A DNA stretch of 64,000 nt, from NCBI RefSeq assembly GCF_000717185.1, contig NZ_JNYE01000004.1:62001-126000 (forward strand), in the 5' to 3' direction. The notes beneath the pieces were generated by a model. The model searched no databases. It was not told the DNA's origin and worked only from the letters and a program-made list of their open reading frames with translations. Each line of letters begins with the position of its first letter. Position 1 is the first letter of the stretch. A program made the position numbers and the translations under genes. The DNA is from Kitasatospora phosalacinea (GTDB taxonomy: Bacteria > Actinomycetota > Actinomycetes > Streptomycetales > Streptomycetaceae). Below, piece by piece: positions 53,476-61,300 of the stretch.

Positions 53476-54362
53476 GGACCCCCACCACGAGGCGGCGTCC
53501 GCGCCGCGGCCGGGCCAGCAACGCGCTGACGCTGGCGATGGCGCTGATGCTGGGCTACGCGCTGCTCCCGCTGGTGTGGCTGTTCATGGCCGCCACCAAG
53601 GACACCGCCTCGCTGATGGACAGCTTCGGCCTGTGGTTCGGCCACGGCTTCCACCTGTTCGGCAACATCGGCGACGTGCTGAGCTACGACGACGGCATCT
53701 ACCTGCGCTGGTTCGGCAACACCCTGCTGTACGCGGTGGTCGGCGCGGGCGGCGCGGCGTTCATCGCCACCGCCGCCGGGTACGGCCTGGCCAAGTACCG
53801 CTTCCGCGGCCGCACCGCGCTGGCCGCCACCGTGCTCGGCGCGATCGCCATCCCCGGCACCGCGCTGGCCGTCCCCACCTACCTGCTGTTCAGCAAGGCC
53901 GGGATCGTCGACACCCCGTGGGCGGTGCTGCTGCCCTCGCTGGTCAGCCCGTTCGGCGTCTACCTGATGCGGGTGTACGCCGCCGAGGCGGTGCCGGACT
54001 CGATGCTGGAGGCCGCCCGGATCGACGGCGCGGGCGAACTGCGCACCTTCTTCACCGTCTCGCTGCGGCTGCTCGCCCCCGGCTTCGTCACCGTCCTGCT
54101 GTTCGCCCTGGTCGCGACCTGGAACAACTACTTCCTGCCGCTGATCGTGCTCAGCGACCCGAAGTGGTTCCCGCTGACCGTCGGCCTCAACCAGTGGAAC
54201 TCCCTGGCCACCGGCGCCGCGGGCAGCGGCGCCACCACCACCGACTTCTACCCGCTGGTCGTCACCGGCAGCCTGCTGGCGATCGTCCCGCTGGTGGTCG
54301 CCTTCCTCTTCCTGCAGCGCTACTGGCAGTCCGGCCTGTCGGCCGGCTCCGTCAAGGAATGA
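53472..54362 (+). CDS. Oligosaccharide ABC permease (CUT1, MalG-like)
   Basis: A 296-residue membrane permease with six predicted helices. The EAA loop is EAARIDGAGELRTFFTVSLRLLAPGF (near 182-207), and helix 1 follows an Arg-rich start (TTRRRPRRGRASNALTLAMALMLGYALLPLVWLFMAATK). It forms a heterodimer with the MalF-like protein. Its ATG overlaps the previous stop (ATGA). The C-terminal LQRYWQSGLSAGSVKE is the usual CUT1 ending. Confidence 0.88.
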   Translation: MRTPTTRRRPRRGRASNALTLAMALMLGYALLPLVWLFMAATKDTASLMDSFGLWFGHGFHLFGNIGDVLSYDDGIYLRWFGNTLLYAVVGAGGAAFIATAAGYGLAKYRFRGRTALAATVLGAIAIPGTALAVPTYLLFSKAGIVDTPWAVLLPSLVSPFGVYLMRVYAAEAVPDSMLEAARIDGAGELRTFFTVSLRLLAPGFVTVLLFALVATWNNYFLPLIVLSDPKWFPLTVGLNQWNSLATGAAGSGATTTDFYPLVVTGSLLAIVPLVVAFLFLQRYWQSGLSAGSVKE

Positions 54363-54405
54363 CGGCACCCCCCTACCCTCCGCCCCTCCACAGCAAGGAA
54401 CCGCC

Positions 54406-55746
54406 ATGTCTCCCGCCCCCTCCCGCCGCCGCAGACTCGCGGCCCTCGTCCCGGCCGCGGCCCTGCTGCTCGGCCTGACCGCCTGCGGCTCGGACGGCTC
54501 CGCCTCCCCCGCGGTCACCGACCCCGCCGCGGCGCTGGACACCCCCACCACGCTGACCTTCTGGACGTGGGCGCCGAACATCGACAAGACCGTCGCGCTG
54601 TTCGAGCAGAAGTACCCGAAGATCAAGGTCGAGGTGGTCAACGCGGGCCAGTCCGCGACCGAGTACACCAAGATGCAGACCGCGATCAAGGCCGGCAGCG
54701 GCGGCCCGGACGTCGCCCAGGTCGAGTACTTCGCCCTGCCCGAGTTCGCGCTCTCCAAGCGGCTGGTGGACCTCAAGCAGTACGGGGCGGCCGGCCTGGA
54801 GTCGAAGTTCACCCCGTCCGCCTGGTCGCAGGTCGCGCTGAACGGCGGCGTCTGGGCCGTCCCGCAGGACACCGGCCCGATGGCGATGTTCTACAACAAG
54901 AAGGTCTTCGACGAGCTCGGCCTGCAGCCGCCCACCACCTGGGCCGAGTTCGAGGAGGCCGCGGTGAAGATCAAGGCGTCCGACCCGAACCGCTTCATCA
55001 CCTCCATCGACCCCGGTGACGCGGGCGGCCTGGACAGCTTCGTCTGGCAGGCCGGCGGCCGCCCCTTCCAGCAGAAGGACGCCACGAACGTCGCCGTCGA
55101 CCTCCAGGACCCGGGCAGCAAGAAGGTCGCCGACCTGTGGTCCTCGCTGCTGCAGCGCAAGCTGGTCGACGCCGCGCCCGGCTGGACCAACGAGTGGTGG
55201 CAGAGCATGGACAGCGGCCGCTACGCGATGTGGCTGATCGGCGCGTGGGCGCCCGGCAACATCGCCTCCACCATCCCGAACACCGCCAAGGACTGGCGGG
55301 TCGCGCCGATGCCGCAGTGGTCGAAGGGCGACAAGGTCTCGGCGGAGAACGGCGGTTCGGCCGTCGCGGTGCCCACCTCCAGCAAGCACCAGGCCGCCGC
55401 CGCGGCGTTCGCGATCTGGCTGAACTCCGACCCGGAGGCCGTCCGCTCGCTCAACGAGAACGGCCTCTTCCCGGCCACCACCGGCCTGCTCACCGACCCG
55501 GGCTTCCTGGACGAGCCGCTGGAGGCGCTCGGCGGCCAGCAGGCCAACCGGATCTTCGCCGACTCCTCCGCCACCGTCGGCACCGGCTGGCAGTACCTGC
55601 CCTACCAGGTGTACGCCAACTCGGTCTTCAAGGACACCGTCGGCCAGTCCGCGAACAGCGGCGACCTGAACGCCGGCCTGAGCGCCTGGCAGAAGCGGAT
55701 CGCCGACTACGGCAACCAGCAGGGCTTCAAGGTCACCACGCCGTGA
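54406..55746 (+). CDS. Oligosaccharide-binding lipoprotein of the CUT1 importer
   Basis: A 446-residue lipoprotein: Arg-rich start, hydrophobic core and lipobox LTAC (Cys27), then a type II (MalE/UgpB-like) solute-binding fold. Family segments are TLTFWTWAPNIDKTVALFEQKYPKIKVEVVNAG (near 46-78), GGPDVAQVEYFALPEF (near 101) and WAVPQDTGPMAMFYNKKVFDELGLQPPTTWAEFEEAA (near 150-187). It captures sugar oligomers for the two permeases encoded upstream. A strong hairpin follows the stop codon and marks the end of the transport unit. Confidence 0.88.
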   Translation: MSPAPSRRRRLAALVPAAALLLGLTACGSDGSASPAVTDPAAALDTPTTLTFWTWAPNIDKTVALFEQKYPKIKVEVVNAGQSATEYTKMQTAIKAGSGGPDVAQVEYFALPEFALSKRLVDLKQYGAAGLESKFTPSAWSQVALNGGVWAVPQDTGPMAMFYNKKVFDELGLQPPTTWAEFEEAAVKIKASDPNRFITSIDPGDAGGLDSFVWQAGGRPFQQKDATNVAVDLQDPGSKKVADLWSSLLQRKLVDAAPGWTNEWWQSMDSGRYAMWLIGAWAPGNIASTIPNTAKDWRVAPMPQWSKGDKVSAENGGSAVAVPTSSKHQAAAAAFAIWLNSDPEAVRSLNENGLFPATTGLLTDPGFLDEPLEALGGQQANRIFADSSATVGTGWQYLPYQVYANSVFKDTVGQSANSGDLNAGLSAWQKRIADYGNQQGFKVTTP

Positions 55747-55751
55747 CCCCC

Positions 55752-55796
55752 GGCCGGTGCCCGCCCGCGCCCGCCGCGGCCGGGCGGGCACCGGCC
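55752..55796 (+). terminator. Hairpin between the binding-protein and GH35 genes
   Basis: Perfect 16-bp arms GGCCGGTGCCCGCCCG (55752-55767) and CGGGCGGGCACCGGCC (55781-55796). The GH35 gene starts 33 bp later, so it may have partial read-through. Confidence 0.7.
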
Positions 55797-55829
55797 CCCT
55801 CCCTCCAGCACCCCAGGAGCAGCGACACC

Positions 55830-57581
55830 ATGCCCGTCCTCGACACCGACGGCGGCGAGTTCACCCTCGACGGCGCCCCGTTCCGCATCCTCTCCGGCGG
55901 ACTGCACTACTTCCGGATCCACCCCGACCACTGGGCCGACCGCCTGCGCAAGGCCCGCCTGATGGGCCTCAACACGGTCGAGACGTACGTCCCGTGGAAC
56001 CTCCACCAGCCCCGGCCCGGCGAGCTGCGCTTCGACGGCGGACTCGACCTGCCGGCCTTCCTCGACCTCGCCGCCGCCGAGGGCCTGCACGTGCTGCTCC
56101 GCCCCGGCCCGTACATCTGCGCCGAGTGGGAGGGCGGCGGCCTGCCGTCCTGGCTGCTCACCGACCCGGACGTGCGGCTGCGCAGCAACCACCCCGGCTA
56201 CCTGCACGCCGTCGAGGGCTGGTTCTCCGCGCTGCTCCCGAAGGTCGCCGACAAGCTCGCCACCCGCGGCGGCCCGGTGCTGGCCGTCCAGGTGGAGAAC
56301 GAGTACGGCGCGTACGGCGACGACACCTCCCACCTGGCCCACCTCGCCGAGCTGCTGCGCCGGTACGGCGTGGACGTGCCGCTGTTCACCTGCGACCAGC
56401 CCGGCGACCTGGCCCGCGGCGCCCTGCCCGGCACCCTGGCCACCGTCAACTTCGGCAGCCGCGCCCGCCAGGGCCTCGCCGCGCTGGACGCGCTGCGGCC
56501 CGGGGAGCCCAAGCTGTGCGCCGAGTTCTGGATCGGCTGGTTCGACCGGTGGGGCGGGCGGCACGTGGTGCGCGACCCGGAGGACGCCGCCCGCGAGCTC
56601 GACGAGCTGCTGGCCGCCGGGGCCTCCGTCAACCTGTACATGTTCCACGGCGGCACCAACTTCGGCTTCACCAACGGCGCCAACGACAAGCACACCTACC
56701 GGCCCACCGTCACCGGCTACGACTACGACGCGCCCCTCGACGAGGCCGGCGACCCCACCGCCAAGTACCACGCCTTCCGCGAGGTGCTCGCCAAGTACGG
56801 GCCGCCGGTGGCCGAACCGGCCCCCGCCGCCGCGCCCAAGCTGCCCGCGGCCGCCGTCCAGCTCACCGAGAGCGCCCCGCTCCTCGCCGACCTGCCCGTC
56901 CTCGGCACACCGGTGCCCGCGCTGCGCCCGCTCCGCATGGAGGAGCTCGGCCAGGACTTCGGCTTCGTCCTCTACAAGGCGGTCCTGCCCGCCGCGGGCC
57001 CCGCCCTGCTGGAGGTCGGCGCCGTCGCCGACCGCGCCCAGGTGTTCGTCGACGGCCAGCCCGTGGGCGCGCTGGAACGCGAGGACCACGAGCGGGCGAT
57101 CGCCTTCCACGTGCCGCGGGCCGGCGCCGTGCTGCGGCTGCTGGTGGAGAACCAGGGGCGGGTCAACTACGGCGAGGGCCTGCACGACCGCAAGGGCCTG
57201 CACGGGCCGGTGCTCCTCAACGGCGCGGAGCTGACCGGCTGGAGCAGCCTGCCGCTGCCGCTGGACGACCTCGGCGAACTCTCCTTCACCGGCACCGCGG
57301 GCCCCGTCCCCGGCCCGGTCTTCCACCGCGGCACCTTCCACGTCGACGAGCCCGCCGACACCTTCCTGCACCTGCCCGGCTGGACCAAGGGCAACGCCTG
57401 GGTCAACGGCTTCCCGCTCGGCCGCCACTGGTCCCGCGGCCCCCAGCGCTCGCTGTACGTCCCCGGCCCGGCCCTGCGCCCCGGGCCGAACGAACTGACG
57501 GTGCTGGAGCTGCACGCCGCCCCGTCCCACCGCACCGCCCGGCTGCTCCCCCACCCGGACCTCGGCCCGACCGAGGAGTAA
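55830..57581 (+). CDS. GH35 beta-galactosidase
   Basis: A 583-residue beta-galactosidase of family GH35. The barrel has ILSGGLHYFRIHPDHWADRLRKARLMGLNTVETYVPWNLHQP (near 15-57), acid/base Glu158 in VQVENEYGAYG, nucleophile Glu232 in CAEFWIGWFDRWG and MFHGGTNFGFTNGAN (near 271-285). Beta-sandwich domains follow, with GNAWVNGFPLGRHWSRGPQRSLYVPG near the C-terminus. No signal peptide is seen, so it probably acts in the cytoplasm on imported beta-galactosides, after the CUT1 importer. Length is usual for bacterial GH35. The CAGGAGC ribosome site precedes the ATG. Confidence 0.92.
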   Translation: MPVLDTDGGEFTLDGAPFRILSGGLHYFRIHPDHWADRLRKARLMGLNTVETYVPWNLHQPRPGELRFDGGLDLPAFLDLAAAEGLHVLLRPGPYICAEWEGGGLPSWLLTDPDVRLRSNHPGYLHAVEGWFSALLPKVADKLATRGGPVLAVQVENEYGAYGDDTSHLAHLAELLRRYGVDVPLFTCDQPGDLARGALPGTLATVNFGSRARQGLAALDALRPGEPKLCAEFWIGWFDRWGGRHVVRDPEDAARELDELLAAGASVNLYMFHGGTNFGFTNGANDKHTYRPTVTGYDYDAPLDEAGDPTAKYHAFREVLAKYGPPVAEPAPAAAPKLPAAAVQLTESAPLLADLPVLGTPVPALRPLRMEELGQDFGFVLYKAVLPAAGPALLEVGAVADRAQVFVDGQPVGALEREDHERAIAFHVPRAGAVLRLLVENQGRVNYGEGLHDRKGLHGPVLLNGAELTGWSSLPLPLDDLGELSFTGTAGPVPGPVFHRGTFHVDEPADTFLHLPGWTKGNAWVNGFPLGRHWSRGPQRSLYVPGPALRPGPNELTVLELHAAPSHRTARLLPHPDLGPTEE

Positions 57582-57587
57582 CCCCCC

Positions 57588-57614
57588 GGCCCGGCCCCTC
57601 CCCGGGGCCGGGCC
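57588..57614 (+). terminator. Hairpin between GH35 and GH95 genes
   Basis: Perfect 11-bp arms GGCCCGGCCCC (57588-57598) and GGGGCCGGGCC (57604-57614) directly after the GH35 stop codon. Confidence 0.6.
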
Positions 57615-57677
57615 GCAGACGCCCGTCCTCCTCCGGGCCCCTCCCCGGCGCCCCCACCCCGAGCAGGAGAGACCGCC

Positions 57678-60581
57678 ATGCCCCCGAACCCCCCCTCCCT
57701 GGACCGCCGCCGGTTCGTCGCGGCCGCCGCCCTGACCGCCGGGGCCGCCGCCCTCGGCGGCGCACTGCTCCCCGCCGCCCGCGCCGCCGCGGCCGTCCCC
57801 CCGCAGGTCACGCTCCCGCAGCGGGGCAGCTACGACACCGCGCAGGCCACCGCCTGGACCGACGGCTTCGTCACCGGCAACGGCACCCACGGCGCGGTGC
57901 CGTTCGGGAGCCCGCTGCTGGAGCGGGTCGTCCTCAACCACCACTCCTTCGTGCTCCCCAACGGCACCCGCGACCTCGCCCCGCCGGTCCTCGCCGACCG
58001 CCTCGACACCGTCCGCGACCAGGCGCTGTCCGGCGACCACTGGGGCGCCGCCGGCACCTTCGCCGAGGGCTGGTCGCTGCGCTGGACGCAGACCTTCCAC
58101 CCCGGCTACGAGCTGCGGCTGAGCAGCCCGGCGATGACCACCGCCAACAACTACGCCCGGATCGTCGACTACCGCACCGGCGAGGTCACCCACACCTGGA
58201 CCGACAGCGCCGGCACCTGGAAGCGGCACGTCTTCGCCTCCCGGGCCGACGACGTGATCGTGCACGAGCTGCTGCCCGCCACCGGCCGGACGGTCGACAC
58301 CACCGTCACCGCGTACACCGCGCTCGACGGCCTCCCCGCGGACGTGGCCTTCGCAGTGTCCGCCGCCCGGGTCTCCGCCACCGAGGGCACCCTGGACGTG
58401 CGCGGCACCTACCCGGCCGGGCAGGGCGCGTACGGCTTCGAGGGCGTCACCCGGGTCGTGGTCAGCGGCAGCAAGGCCACCGTGACGGTCGGCGGCGGCG
58501 GCCTGGTGGTCGCCAAGGCCGCGAAGGTGGTGCTGCTGACCAAGCTCGGCCGGTACGAGGGCGCCACCGGGTGGAACGCCAAGCCTTTGCAGGCCGCGCT
58601 GTCCGCGCTGCCCGCCGACTACGCCGCCCTGCTCGGGCGGCACGCGCCGCTGCACCAGGCGCTGTTCGACGGCTCCGGCCTCGACCTCGGGGTGTCCGCC
58701 GCCGACCGGCAGCTGTCCACCGGCGAGCTGCTCGCCCGGCAGAACGGCGACCGCTCGACGGTCGACCTGGCCCTGCTGGAGCGGATGTACGACTCCGGCC
58801 GCTACCTGTTCGTCAGCTCCAGCGGCCTGCTGCCGCCCCGGCTGACCGGCCTGTGGACCGGCTCCTGGGACGGTGCCTGGGCGGACGACATCACCACCGA
58901 CGCCAACATCAACCTGCAGGTCGCGGGCGGCAACCTGCTCCACCCCGGCGACGCCATGAACGCCTACTTCGAGCTGGTCCTCGGCCAGCTCGCCGACTGG
59001 CGCACCAACGCCGCGAACCTGTACGGCGCCCGCGGCTTCCTCGCCCCGACCCGCACCGACGGCGAGCACGGCCGCATGCTGCACTTCAACGGCAGCGACT
59101 TCCCCGGCCAGTGCTGGACCGGCGGCGCCGACTGGCTGCTGTACCCGCTGCTGGAGCACTACCAGGTCACCGGCGACACCGCGTTCCTGCGCGACCGGCT
59201 GGGCCCGGCGCTGATGGAGCTCGCGCTGTTCTACGAGGACTTCCTGACCCGCACGGACGGCGGCGGCAAGGCGGTGTTCGTCCCGTCCTTCTCGATGGAG
59301 AACTCCCCGTCGAACACCGGCCAGATGCTCTCGGTCAACGCCACCGGCGACATCGCGGCCGGCCGGCACGCCCTGCGCTCCGCGATCGACGCGGCGAACG
59401 CCCTCGGCGTCGAGCAGGGCGCCGGGCAGGGCGTGGCCCGCTGGACGGCGCTGCTCGGCAGGCTGCCCGAGTACACCGTCAACGGGGACGGGGCGCTCGC
59501 CGAGTGGTCCTGGCCCGGGCTGCAGGACCGCTACAACCACCGGCACGTCCAGCACCTGTACGGGGCCTGGCCGCTGCACGAGATCAACCCGGAGGAGCGG
59601 CCCGACCTGGTCCGGGCGGCCGGGCGCGCCCTGGACCTGCGCGGCGACGAGAACCACTCGGCGCACGGCAGCCTGCACCGGGCGCTGGCCCGGGCCCGCC
59701 TCAAGGACGGCGCGGGCGTCTACGACAACCTCCGCAAGATCCTCGGCAGCAACATGGTCTGGCGTTCCCTGGTGACCTCGCACAACCCCGACCTGACCAC
59801 CTACAACTGCGACGCCGCCCACGCGCTGCCGGGCGTCCTGGCCGAGGCCCTGCTGTACACCCGCCCGGGCGTGCTGGAGATCCTGCCCGCGCTGCCCGAG
59901 CAGATCGTCAGGGGCACGGTCCGGGGCGTCCGGGGCCGGTGCCGCGTCCTGGTGGAGAGCCTGGCCTGGGACACCGCGGCCCGCACCGCCACCCTGGTGC
60001 TGACCTCCGACACCACCCAGACGCTGACCTTCGTCTGCCGCCGCGGCATCGCCTCGCTCTCCACCGCCGCGCCCGTCGCCGCCTCCCCGCTCGGCGGCCA
60101 CGCCAGGGCGCTGACGCTGACCGCGGGCACCCGCACCACCGTCACCGTGGGCACCCTCGCGGGCAGTTACCGCCTGGTCAACCGGGCCAGCGGCAAGGTC
60201 CTCGACGTGGCGAACCAGGCGACCTGGGACGGCGCCGCGGTCGTCCAGTGGCCGTGGAACGGCGGTGCCAACCAGCAGTGGCGGCTGCTGCCCGGCTACG
60301 ACGGCTCGTTCCGGCTGGTCAACGCCCGCAGCGGCAAGGTCCTCGACGACCCGGGCTCCTCCCCCGCCCCCGGGCAGGCCCTGGACCAGTGGACGGACAC
60401 CCGCAGCCCCAACCAGTGGTGGACCGTGCTCCCGGCCGCGGCCGGGTACGTCCGCCTGGTCAACGTCTCCAGCGGCCTGTGCCTGGACACCGCGGGCGGC
60501 TCGACGGACGACGGCGCGGCCGCCGTCCAGGCCGCGGCCGGCGGCGCCCCCTCCCAGGACTGGGCGCTCGTCGCCGTCTGA
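57678..60581 (+). CDS. Tat-exported GH95 alpha-L-fucosidase/alpha-L-galactosidase-like enzyme with ricin-type domain
   Basis: A 967-residue exported glycosidase. The N-terminus SLDRRRFVAAAALTAGAAALGG is a twin-arginine signal. The GH95 core spans about 38-815: WTDGFVTGNGTHGAVPFG (N-terminal sandwich), ITTDANINLQVAGGNLLHPGD with Asn410 and Asn412, candidate catalytic Glu541 in SFSMENSPSN, and NHRHVQHLYGAWPLHEINP. A C-terminal beta-trefoil CBM13 covers about 830-967. GH95 enzymes invert alpha-1,2-L-fucosyl or, in some, alpha-L-galactosyl bonds. The NWP-type loop after the Asn pair differs from well-studied fucosidases, so substrate is uncertain. It would release L-fucose from fucosylated arabinogalactan. 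Confidence 0.85.
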   Translation: MPPNPPSLDRRRFVAAAALTAGAAALGGALLPAARAAAAVPPQVTLPQRGSYDTAQATAWTDGFVTGNGTHGAVPFGSPLLERVVLNHHSFVLPNGTRDLAPPVLADRLDTVRDQALSGDHWGAAGTFAEGWSLRWTQTFHPGYELRLSSPAMTTANNYARIVDYRTGEVTHTWTDSAGTWKRHVFASRADDVIVHELLPATGRTVDTTVTAYTALDGLPADVAFAVSAARVSATEGTLDVRGTYPAGQGAYGFEGVTRVVVSGSKATVTVGGGGLVVAKAAKVVLLTKLGRYEGATGWNAKPLQAALSALPADYAALLGRHAPLHQALFDGSGLDLGVSAADRQLSTGELLARQNGDRSTVDLALLERMYDSGRYLFVSSSGLLPPRLTGLWTGSWDGAWADDITTDANINLQVAGGNLLHPGDAMNAYFELVLGQLADWRTNAANLYGARGFLAPTRTDGEHGRMLHFNGSDFPGQCWTGGADWLLYPLLEHYQVTGDTAFLRDRLGPALMELALFYEDFLTRTDGGGKAVFVPSFSMENSPSNTGQMLSVNATGDIAAGRHALRSAIDAANALGVEQGAGQGVARWTALLGRLPEYTVNGDGALAEWSWPGLQDRYNHRHVQHLYGAWPLHEINPEERPDLVRAAGRALDLRGDENHSAHGSLHRALARARLKDGAGVYDNLRKILGSNMVWRSLVTSHNPDLTTYNCDAAHALPGVLAEALLYTRPGVLEILPALPEQIVRGTVRGVRGRCRVLVESLAWDTAARTATLVLTSDTTQTLTFVCRRGIASLSTAAPVAASPLGGHARALTLTAGTRTTVTVGTLAGSYRLVNRASGKVLDVANQATWDGAAVVQWPWNGGANQQWRLLPGYDGSFRLVNARSGKVLDDPGSSPAPGQALDQWTDTRSPNQWWTVLPAAAGYVRLVNVSSGLCLDTAGGSTDDGAAAVQAAAGGAPSQDWALVAV

Positions 60582-60679
60582 CCGGACCGGCCGCGGCGGC
60601 TACCGCCTGCGGGCCTGCGGCGGCCGGTCCGGCCGGCGGTGCCACCCACCCCGGCGGCCCGACCACCCGCCCGGCCCCG

Positions 60680-61231
60680 TCAGGCGTCGATCCGGCCGAA
60701 CAGGTGGTTGGCGGGGGCGGCCGGGTCGTCGCCGTAGAAGAACTCGGTGACGGCCCGGTGGAACTCGGCGCGGTCCAGGCCGCCGGAGCCGTCCAGGTCC
60801 AGGGCGGCGAAGACCGCGGCACAGTCCTCGCCGGGGACGGCCGCGACCGCGTCGAACATCAGCTGGAACTCGGAGCGGTCGATCCGGCCGTCCCCGTCGA
60901 GGTCGACCAGCTCGAAGAAGCACTCGGTGACCGGCTCGACCTGCTGCGGGTACAGGGCGGGGTCGGTCAGGACGCGGCGGAACCCCTCGGTCATCTCCCG
61001 CAGGTCGACCCGGCCGTCGCCGTCCTGGTCCATCGGGGCGATCACGTTCGCCCAGAAGCCGTCCATCCGTTCGGTGAGCAGCCGGGCGGTCGCGGAGTCC
61101 GGGGCGGCGCCGCGGGCGGCGACGTAGCGCTCGCTCATCATCCGGACGTCCCGCCGGGTGATGAAGCCGTCGCCGTCGACGTCGGCGCCCCTGAACCACT
61201 GGCCGTACTTGAGGTCGCGAAGTGCAGTCAC
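60680..61231 (-). CDS. EF-hand calcium-binding protein
   Basis: A 183-residue cytosolic protein with four complete EF-hand loops: DVDGDGFITRRD (near 18-29), DQDGDGRVDLRE (near 66-77), DLDGDGRIDRSE (near 110-121) and DLDGSGGLDRAE (near 144-155). This arrangement resembles calerythrin-type proteins of actinomycetes, which bind Ca2+ and probably buffer or sense it. I take the GTG at 61231 so that the protein starts VTALRDLKYGQWF; a GTG at 61258 would add nine residues and has no better ribosome site. No partner gene is adjacent; role unknown. Confidence 0.87.
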   Translation of the reverse strand: MTALRDLKYGQWFRGADVDGDGFITRRDVRMMSERYVAARGAAPDSATARLLTERMDGFWANVIAPMDQDGDGRVDLREMTEGFRRVLTDPALYPQQVEPVTECFFELVDLDGDGRIDRSEFQLMFDAVAAVPGEDCAAVFAALDLDGSGGLDRAEFHRAVTEFFYGDDPAAPANHLFGRIDA

Positions 61232-61300
61232 GGTTGCGCACCGTACCGGTCCGCTCACGCAGGGGCAATTCCGCGGGCCGGTGGGCCCGCGGGGTTCGCG

